Shown here in pieces: positions 49,191 to 55,155 of a stretch of 55,155 bases of DNA. The position numbers were made by a program, and so were the translations under genes. Within the stretch, counting starts at the first letter, position 1. Every line of letters begins with the position of its first letter. The stretch is from assembly GCA_965370045.1 (NCBI GenBank), contig CBDUSI010000012.1:1-55155 (forward strand), read 5' to 3'. The notes beneath the pieces are model-generated. The model was not told the DNA's origin. It saw only the letters and a list, made by a program, of their open reading frames with translations, and did no database searches. This DNA is from CAZONU01 sp965370045 (GTDB taxonomy: Bacteria > Planctomycetota > SZUA-567 > JAKLDR01).

Positions 49191-52100
49191 TCAAAGTCGT
49201 CTTACAAGTTCATCAAGGAGTTTCTCTGTTTCTTCATGCGCAAACGCCTTGTCAACCGATGTGCCACGGCGTTTATGCTCCTGGCGTGAGATGGCGGCAA
49301 TCTGTTGGCACTCCGGGCGCGTCTTCTCGTACTGGGGCACTTTCGTGTACTCGAAGACCGCGGTGCCGATTTGTCTGCCTAGCAGGAAGCCACCGAGCCA
49401 AGTCCTCACCGGACGGGAGTTCAGGACGCCACAGAGGTAGTGCGCTTCTTTGGCGCTATTGAGAGCGGCGAAGTAAAGCTTGTGGTCTGGGACGATTACT
49501 CGCTTATCGGCAAAGCATGAATTCGGCGAGGATATAACAGAAGCGCGGAACAGCTGAGGGTTCTGTTGTTCCAACCAAACGACCTTGTGGGGGGCGAAGC
49601 TGTAGCCTCCGACGCAGTAGATAACGTAGAACGGCAGGCGGGATTGGTAACGTCTATACGATGCCCGGTTAACAAGTATGTCCTCATAATTCTTGAGATA
49701 GGAGTAGGTCAGCGTGTACTTGTCGGCAAAGTCCTCTTCACTTTCCACGTTAGCATAGTGCCGATTGGGTATGATTTGGTACCAGCCTTTCGTCTCGTAG
49801 CAGTAGCGCCCGACATCGCGGCCGCGGATGAGGGGATGAAGAAGATCAGCCTCGATCCAAACACCTGTGACGGGACGCACTTCGCGCGCCTTGGGCAATT
49901 CGTCAGTCGTGAGCGTTCGGATGAGTGCGCGGCCGGTTTCCGGGGCGTACTTGAGGACCTTCACCCAATACACTCGGGCACAATCCGAGATTGTGCCGCG
50001 GTGTGCAGTATCGAGATACGGACTCTTGCCCTTAAGGAAGGCTGCGGTGTCGTAGTGTTGCTTGTCTCCTGTGAAAAGAGGAGAGCCCCACTCGGCCACA
50101 GGGCATGCGGTCCCTTGAGAGATCGTCACCATTTCCTTGACGGAGGACAGAGATGCCGTGGGCGGGATTCGTGACACGCGATCCTTCGGCCTCCACACGA
50201 AGCACGGAATCTCATCCCAGTGCGTTGAGGCACTGCTTGGAACCTTCTCAGCCAGATACACAGCTGTTTGGTTGGTTGCGTCGGGGAAGGGCTGAATGCG
50301 GGTCAAGTCCTCAATAAGACGAACGCGCAACCCGGCGTCGTCAGGGAGTTTTGACAGTCTGAAACCCCGGGCAGAGCTAGTCTTGAAGACGGTCCACGTG
50401 ATGAGGAACGCGACCGTGCCGCCATTGGAGAGCCAGTTGTCGGCTGCGCTATAGGTGATGACAGTAGAGATGTCGCTTTCAATCCCGCCTGTGTAGCCTC
50501 GGCCGGAGACGAGACCGTAGTGGTTACAGAACGCCTTGACACGGTTTCTGTAGGACTCCGGCAATCGGCTCCATCGTACCCACGGAGGGTTGCCGACGAT
50601 GAATTGAAAGGGCGTAAATCCTCGCGGACTGAAATTGTTCTTGAGAATGCGACACCAGATGCGGTCCCAGTTCCTCTGCTCCAGTGATTCTATAGTGCTG
50701 TAAAATTCGCTGAGATAGGAGAGCACCGGCTCGGACAAATGCGGGGCAATGTCCGGCTCACGCCTGAGAACACGGACGAAATCGTCCGAGGATCTGTGCT
50801 GAACGATGCACTCCTCGCAATGGAGAAGAACTCGCCCAAGAACTTGCGCCTTGACGAGTGAGAGGGGCACTCGCACCACGAACGTCTCGATCTGGGTATC
50901 GAGGTTGTACTCCAAGAACGGAGTTCCGGCCTTGTCTTGTTTTTCCGTGGGAACGTTGATTGAGTCGGCGAGATAAACGGGTATTTCTATGTCTCGTCCG
51001 AGTTCGAACACCAGATCGGAAATGGACAAGATATAATTGGCGCGAGACGATATGACCGCAAGAGGGTTCAGGTCCAGTCCCTTAACGCATTTCAAGATGG
51101 TTTCAAGCGTTTCGATGCGCGACATGCCCGCGGCGGAGCATTTCGCCTTGAGCCGAAGGATGCACTCTACGAGGAACGTGCCCGATCCGCATGTTGGATC
51201 CAGCACGGTTTGCCCCGGCTCGCCTGTGTATCCAGCTCTGTCGAGCAAGTGCTGGGCAAGCCAGTCGGGCGTGTAGTACTCACCAAGGTCGTGTCGGATT
51301 TGCTCGTCAACAAGGCCAGAGTAAAACTCTTTTAGTAAATCTTTGACGTTGCCTGGCTTGAGATAGGCTGTTGCGGGTTCAAAATCCAGGAGTTCGGTCG
51401 CCAGTTCACGTATGGCATCGGCAAGAGGTTTTGACCGTTCAATCGTATACCAGCTGAAGAAGTCTCCCTCAAGGAAGTTGGAGATGCGAAGTCGTTTGTA
51501 ATGGTCGCTGTCCTCAAGACTCTTGAGCGTGGAGAAAAGATCATCGGACGTGGGAGCCATGGCCAGAGCTTGGCAAATGGACTCCCCATTCAGTGGGGCG
51601 GCTAGAAGCTCTGATGTAAGCAGCTTGACTACAAGGCTGTAGTATGTGTGCATCGCGAACAAAATATGTGACGCGTCCTTGCGGGCAATGCCGATCTCGT
51701 CAGCCCAGTTTCTGAGCGATGGCAACTGATCAAGGTCATATGTTGAAACCTGCTCGAAGAGTCGCCTCCATTCGCGGAACAGCATGTTCGTTTTGTGCCT
51801 TGGTTTCGCCAAGTGAGCGCACATTACGCGGATGAGTTCGCGAGCCACTGAGGAGTTCTTGCCAAATGTGGTGCCGAGCAGGGGAGCAGTTAGGGGTTTG
51901 CGCTTCAATGAGCGATAAGCGTGCATCAAGAAGGCAAGGGAGTTCTCGGAAAGCGGGGTGCGGTTCGCCCATGTCCATGTCTGTCCGTCGGAGTGACAGA
52001 AGGCGAAGGAATAACCATCAAAGAGGTAGGCGAACCACGAAGCGCACCGGTCGGGGGCGACGGAATGGCCTCCCTTGTTGATCGCATCGAGGTACTTCTC

Positions 52101-52433
52101 GATTTTGCGTCTGGCGCTCCTGAATTTCGCTGGTGCCTTGAGAAGGTTGGGCGCTTTGTAATCGAATACGATGTGTCCAAAAACGCCGTCTGGGCGAGCA
52201 GCGTCAACTTGGGAAAGGCCGAGACTTTTCAAGGTTTCATTGATAGCGGGGTCGAAGCGAATGCCAATGCCGCTCAGGCATTCACGAAAGATGGGTGTTG
52301 ACTCCACTTCGAGCTTCGATTCTGACCGTGCTCGACGTGCAACGCGCTTGAGCCGTTCAACGTATGCTGCCAAGTCCATGTTCGAGGCCCCCATCTTTTC
52401 CGGATCCTGGGAATTCTTGTTCCGCTCGGCCAT
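49191..52433 (-). CDS. type IIG-like restriction-modification enzyme (N6-adenine methylase)
   Basis: 1080 aa from the ATG at 52433 (GAGG 8 bases upstream); the frame is open farther to 53153, but that part lies over the next gene. A nuclease-like motif PD-x8-D-x-K (Asp82, Asp91, Lys93; HIVFDYKAP) is near the N-terminus. The methylase core has motif X (DLGEYYTPDWLAQHLLD, about 382), motif I (VLDPTCGSGTFLVECI, about 410) and motif IV (VGNPPW, 613-618). The C-terminal 350 residues fit a target-recognition domain. Such enzymes cut and methylate DNA in one chain. Base composition is clearly less GC-rich than in neighbours, a sign of transfer. Confidence 0.85.
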   Translation of the reverse strand: MAERNKNSQDPEKMGASNMDLAAYVERLKRVARRARSESKLEVESTPIFRECLSGIGIRFDPAINETLKSLGLSQVDAARPDGVFGHIVFDYKAPNLLKAPAKFRSARRKIEKYLDAINKGGHSVAPDRCASWFAYLFDGYSFAFCHSDGQTWTWANRTPLSENSLAFLMHAYRSLKRKPLTAPLLGTTFGKNSSVARELIRVMCAHLAKPRHKTNMLFREWRRLFEQVSTYDLDQLPSLRNWADEIGIARKDASHILFAMHTYYSLVVKLLTSELLAAPLNGESICQALAMAPTSDDLFSTLKSLEDSDHYKRLRISNFLEGDFFSWYTIERSKPLADAIRELATELLDFEPATAYLKPGNVKDLLKEFYSGLVDEQIRHDLGEYYTPDWLAQHLLDRAGYTGEPGQTVLDPTCGSGTFLVECILRLKAKCSAAGMSRIETLETILKCVKGLDLNPLAVISSRANYILSISDLVFELGRDIEIPVYLADSINVPTEKQDKAGTPFLEYNLDTQIETFVVRVPLSLVKAQVLGRVLLHCEECIVQHRSSDDFVRVLRREPDIAPHLSEPVLSYLSEFYSTIESLEQRNWDRIWCRILKNNFSPRGFTPFQFIVGNPPWVRWSRLPESYRNRVKAFCNHYGLVSGRGYTGGIESDISTVITYSAADNWLSNGGTVAFLITWTVFKTSSARGFRLSKLPDDAGLRVRLIEDLTRIQPFPDATNQTAVYLAEKVPSSASTHWDEIPCFVWRPKDRVSRIPPTASLSSVKEMVTISQGTACPVAEWGSPLFTGDKQHYDTAAFLKGKSPYLDTAHRGTISDCARVYWVKVLKYAPETGRALIRTLTTDELPKAREVRPVTGVWIEADLLHPLIRGRDVGRYCYETKGWYQIIPNRHYANVESEEDFADKYTLTYSYLKNYEDILVNRASYRRYQSRLPFYVIYCVGGYSFAPHKVVWLEQQNPQLFRASVISSPNSCFADKRVIVPDHKLYFAALNSAKEAHYLCGVLNSRPVRTWLGGFLLGRQIGTAVFEYTKVPQYEKTRPECQQIAAISRQEHKRRGTSVDKAFAHEETEKLLDELVRRL

Positions 52434-52462
52434 CAATCGTACCTCGCCCCATCGCCCACGGC

Positions 52463-53548
52463 TTACCACCTCCCGGTGACGGTGCGGCCCTCGGCGTTGG
52501 ACTGGTACATGGCCCGGATTACCTGCAAGGTGGCCAGGCCCGCCGGGCCGGAGACGCCCCAGAGGGGCTCCTCGTCCTTGATGACGCAGTCGACGAAGTA
52601 GCTCAGCTCCTGGACGTAGCCGAGGTTGAAGAACTCGTCGACCGCTGGCTTGGTCCAGCCCAGGGTGTTGTCCGTTTTTTCTATTGCGTAAGAATAGCCC
52701 GGCCGGGAATAGACAGTGACCGGCGAGCCGAAAGTCAGGTCCACGCTGATCCGGCCCTCGGTGCCGTAGATTTCCACCTTGTCGTCCATGCCGCCCACGG
52801 TGATGTAGTTGCCCTCGACGAAGGCGTGCTGTCCGTCCTTGAACTTCATCACCCCCAGCGACCAGTCCTCGCCGCCGTTGTCCTTGTGGACGTAGTTGTC
52901 GGCCAGGCCGCCGTTGGCCTTGCCGACGACCTCGACGACGGGGTTCTTGCCGCCCTTCGACAGGAAGTGCAGCGCCCAGCCGATGGGGTGGATGGCCAGG
53001 TGTATCAGGCAGCCGCCCCCGCAAGTGTCCTTGTTCTTGGCGAAGGGCGAGTGCGTGCCGTTGTGGACCTCCTTGGCCTTGACGTAGAGAACCTCGCCGA
53101 TGCCGCCCTCCTCGATGACCTCGATGACCTTGCGCAGCGCGGGGGCGAAGCACCAGTCCTCGGCGTAGAAGAGCTTGACCTTATTCTCCCTGCAGGCGGC
53201 CAGCGCCTTCTCGGCGTCCTCAACCGAGGTGGCCAGGGGCTTCTCGCAGACGACGTGCTTGCCGGCCTTCGCGCAAGCGCTCACCATCGAGGCGTGCAGC
53301 GAGTTTGGCGCGCAGACCGAGACCAGGTCGATGTCCTCGCGCGCCAGCATCTGGTTGTAGTCCTCGTAGGTGTCGGGAACGTCCCAGCGCTTCGAGTACT
53401 CCGGGAGGCCCTCCAGCGAGGCCACGGCGACGAGTTCCACCTTGTCGTTGCGCTTGTAGCTGTCGGCGTGGAAGTCCGCGGCGAACTTGCTGCCGATGAC
53501 CCCGATTCGAATCTTGTCTTTCGCTTTGCTTGATGTGTCAACAGCCAT
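52463..53548 (-). CDS. Gfo/Idh/MocA family oxidoreductase
   Basis: 361 aa. NAD(P)-dependent dehydrogenase, usually acting on sugars or inositols. N-terminal Rossmann fold (IRIGVIGSKFAADFHADSYK), the conserved EKPLA (VVCEKPLATSVEDAEKAL) and the C-terminal sheet domain (GGGCLIHLAIHPIGWALHFL, VEIYGTEGRISVDL). The ATG at 53548 has AAAGGG 7 bases upstream; an ATG at 53569 has none. It is GC-rich like the core genome, unlike the restriction gene 29 bases downstream and the HEPN-like gene 17 bases upstream. Its substrate is unknown. Confidence 0.93.
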   Translation of the reverse strand: MAVDTSSKAKDKIRIGVIGSKFAADFHADSYKRNDKVELVAVASLEGLPEYSKRWDVPDTYEDYNQMLAREDIDLVSVCAPNSLHASMVSACAKAGKHVVCEKPLATSVEDAEKALAACRENKVKLFYAEDWCFAPALRKVIEVIEEGGIGEVLYVKAKEVHNGTHSPFAKNKDTCGGGCLIHLAIHPIGWALHFLSKGGKNPVVEVVGKANGGLADNYVHKDNGGEDWSLGVMKFKDGQHAFVEGNYITVGGMDDKVEIYGTEGRISVDLTFGSPVTVYSRPGYSYAIEKTDNTLGWTKPAVDEFFNLGYVQELSYFVDCVIKDEEPLWGVSGPAGLATLQVIRAMYQSNAEGRTVTGRW

Positions 53549-53565
53549 GCTGTTTCCCTTTCTGC

Positions 53566-54738
53566 TCATCCTAGTTTCCGCAGGAACTCGACTGCCGCCT
53601 CATCATCGCCGGTCAATGCCCTGAACCAGTCCGAGTCAAGGTTTCCCAAAACACACGCCAGGCTCCGAGAGGCTAACTGTTTGGGGTCCGTCCGGTCTTC
53701 TTCGGGGAGGCAATCGAAGCCCTCTTGCCTGTTTCCGTGGACAATGTCGTTCCGAAGCGTATAAAGCTCTCTTACTCGGTCGTATATCTGACTCTCGTCT
53801 CCAAGGTTGCCGTCTCGGATTCCCCTATTGTCACCATAGCGTCCAGCAAGCAATTTGGAAGTGGCAACAGCCAGTTGCTCACCTATCTTGCCCGCGCCGT
53901 ATCCAAACATGGTTTCCAGCACTAAGAACATCTGCAAGAACTCGGCCAATTCCAAGCCGGGTTGCTGCCAGAGGCGCGGTCCCGGCATCATCATTACCAC
54001 TTCGAAGAGTTGGAGCGCCCTGCCGAGTCGCGACCGGTTTTGTTTGCGTTCCAAGTGCTTGCGCCATGTGTGCTGAAAAAGCCCCCTGTACTCCTTCGGG
54101 CTCATGTATTTACCCTCGGGGCGCCCCTTGGGGATTCTGTGGTCCAGTCTCCGGAACGACTGTTCACTGAACGCCCCGGGCAAATCATTCAGGCCGCGCA
54201 GACGGACCACTCCCCGCCAGACCGTGTACAAAGCTTCGACGTGTTCATCCTTCAAGCTGAACTCAGCTTTTCTCGATGTACCGGTTCCGAGCAGTAACCT
54301 GGCATCATCGCACACCCCGACCGGAGGGTCGTCGATGTCGCGTTCCCACTCGTCCTCCCATCCCTCCTCTTCAATGGAGGCTATCAGCAGATCATTCTCC
54401 GCCGTCCTGCCACGAAAAGGCTGCGGGCTGTCGGCACCTCCGCAGAGCAATACCCTGAGCGTTGCCAGCATCCCGTCCGCCAAGAGTTCGGCCGCCGAAA
54501 ACCGGGAAACGCCCTGCTCCTCGAACTGGGTATTGCGCTCGGGCATCGGAACGACCACGGCCCAATCGCTGAACAGCAGATCGGGATCGTGGGGGATACC
54601 TGCGCTGGCTAAGCGCTCCTTGTTCATTGAGTCCAGTCTGTGGAGACTCAGGCCCAGGTAGAGAGGATACTTATTGCCGCCCAGTTTGATACTGACGCCT
54701 TCAGCCAAGAGGGGGAACACATAGCATTCGTCAGACAC
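53566..54738 (-). CDS. HEPN-like protein, candidate defence factor
   Basis: 390 aa from GTG 54738 (GAGG 5 bases upstream). The last 160 residues are helical and contain YTLRNDIVHGNR, with Arg329 and His334 in the R-x4-H arrangement of HEPN ribonucleases; LEFLQ-type helices and MFLVLETMFGYG precede it. This resembles the ApeA-like HEPN group, in which an N-terminal sensing part is joined to a HEPN domain that stops phage growth by RNA cleavage. The first 200 residues are not recognised. Less GC-rich than neighbours. Assignment is by motif only; some HEPN-like proteins are not nucleases. Confidence 0.6.
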   Translation of the reverse strand: MSDECYVFPLLAEGVSIKLGGNKYPLYLGLSLHRLDSMNKERLASAGIPHDPDLLFSDWAVVVPMPERNTQFEEQGVSRFSAAELLADGMLATLRVLLCGGADSPQPFRGRTAENDLLIASIEEEGWEDEWERDIDDPPVGVCDDARLLLGTGTSRKAEFSLKDEHVEALYTVWRGVVRLRGLNDLPGAFSEQSFRRLDHRIPKGRPEGKYMSPKEYRGLFQHTWRKHLERKQNRSRLGRALQLFEVVMMMPGPRLWQQPGLELAEFLQMFLVLETMFGYGAGKIGEQLAVATSKLLAGRYGDNRGIRDGNLGDESQIYDRVRELYTLRNDIVHGNRQEGFDCLPEEDRTDPKQLASRSLACVLGNLDSDWFRALTGDDEAAVEFLRKLG

Positions 54739-54764
54739 TTCGACCTCATCGGGCAGTGAGCGGC

Positions 54765-55013
54765 CTATCTGGCCATGATCCCCTTGACGGAGACGTCCTC
54801 GTCCAGGTCCTTCCAGTGGATGCCGACGCCCCGGCCGATCAGCCGCCATTTGTTGCGCTTGGCGGCGGTGGCTTCCAGCAGCTTCGGGAACCACTCCAGC
54901 GGCGCGCCCACCTCCCGGCCGTCGGCAAGCTGCACGTAGAGCATGCCCTTGGCGAAGCGGACGCCGGTGGCCAGCGCGGTCACCGCCGGCCTATGCTTGG
55001 CGGAAGTGCGCAT
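54765..55013 (-). CDS. DUF2442 protein
   Basis: 82 aa. The pattern VRFAKGMLYVQLADGREVGA followed by PLEWFPKLLEATAAKRNKWR and GVGIHWKDLDEDVSVKGI is the full DUF2442 domain. These small proteins often pair with a DUF4160 toxin-like partner; none is seen in the 140 bases left of the window. GGAG lies 7 bases before the ATG. It sits 26 bases ahead of the HEPN-like gene, so the two may be co-transcribed. Confidence 0.82.
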   Translation of the reverse strand: MRTSAKHRPAVTALATGVRFAKGMLYVQLADGREVGAPLEWFPKLLEATAAKRNKWRLIGRGVGIHWKDLDEDVSVKGIMAR

Positions 55014-55059
55014 TCCATTTCTCCAGGAAACGGCCCCTGTGTTTCTCCACCAGGCGGTG

Positions 55060-55155
55060 CAGCCCAGCAGTCCGTTGAAAAATGGAGCGTCGTGACGGCA
55101 GGCGCTCCCGAGCGATGCGAGGCCTGAGGGTGAGCGCGATGCCTCTGGCATCGTG
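55060..55155. other. non-coding right edge with short hairpin
   Basis: No gene is supported here. A perfect 7-base-pair hairpin (55137-55143 with 55147-55153, loop TCT) ends the window. The stretch could be the edge of a repeat or small mobile element, but the window stops before this can be judged. Confidence 0.3.

Noticed and set aside
46829..49462. Open frame of 877 codons on the plus strand
   Set aside because: Antisense shadow of the fused flavo-iron-sulfur oxidoreductase gene.
52434..53153. N-terminal extension of the restriction-methylase frame
   Set aside because: It overlaps the Gfo/Idh/MocA gene in another frame, is Arg/Gly-rich, and the ATG at 52433 has a good ribosome site.
54739..54894. 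N-terminal extension of the HEPN-like frame
   Set aside because: It runs over the DUF2442 gene in another frame; GTG at 54738 has a ribosome site.

Overview
The window is 55 kb of very GC-rich bacterial chromosome with dense coding on both strands. Lipoprotein signals, a probable outer-membrane barrel ending in Phe (36598-37614), a flagellar cap gene, several ECF sigma factors tied to membrane proteins, dockerin and cohesin-like modules and VIT/VWA lipoproteins suggest an uncultured Gram-negative bacterium of the Planctomycetota/PVC type or a neighbouring candidate phylum. This placement is inference; no rRNA gene is present and no search was possible.

Layout. 0.1-7 kb: a minus-strand run with an NAD(P)HX dehydratase, a GH42-like glycosidase, an ECF sigma factor and two related membrane proteins with an EKKRSRR tag (one short, one with HEAT repeats). 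7-13.8 kb: a five-gene minus-strand operon of ECF sigma factor, membrane-anchored dockerin protein, secreted cohesin-like protein and two VIT/VWA lipoproteins. 13.9-16.7 kb: a B12-binding-type radical SAM gene, then tRNA-Arg(CCG), whose 3' end is repeated 1.1 kb downstream around a small, less GC-rich insert. 16.8-23.5 kb: TPR lipoprotein, DUF58 protein, HU, argJ, rplM-rpsI and two envelope genes. 23.7-30.9 kb: the conserved rpsB-tsf-pyrH-frr cluster, split by an HtrA-like protease and a two-PDZ protein that looks like its catalytically dead relative. 31-34.5 kb: fliD with an inserted discoidin-like domain and a sigma28-like promoter, then a secreted protein with a duplicated domain. 34.5-39.1 kb: two overlapping PP-loop genes (ThiI/MnmA-like and larE) behind a structured leader RNA, a barrel protein and tldD. 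39.2-46.5 kb: glgA, a GH57 glucanotransferase, a single-domain response regulator, a conserved unknown, and two related membrane proteins, the second made of three repeated modules. 46.5-55 kb: a fused PreA/PreT-type flavo-iron-sulfur oxidoreductase, a type IIG-like restriction-methylase, a Gfo/Idh/MocA dehydrogenase, a HEPN-like protein and a DUF2442 protein, all on the minus strand.

How the genes work together. Translation and nucleotide genes (rpsB, tsf, pyrH, frr, rplM, rpsI, argJ) form the housekeeping frame. glgA and GH57 make and rework glycogen. The sigma factor operons probably control envelope or extracellular functions. The right end has the look of a defence island. The most novel candidates are the riboswitch-like leader at 34606-34745, the sigma/dockerin/cohesin/VWA operon at 7086-13759, and the tRNA-flanked insert at 15554-16693. 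Long open frames antisense to real genes are common here because of high GC and have been left out.
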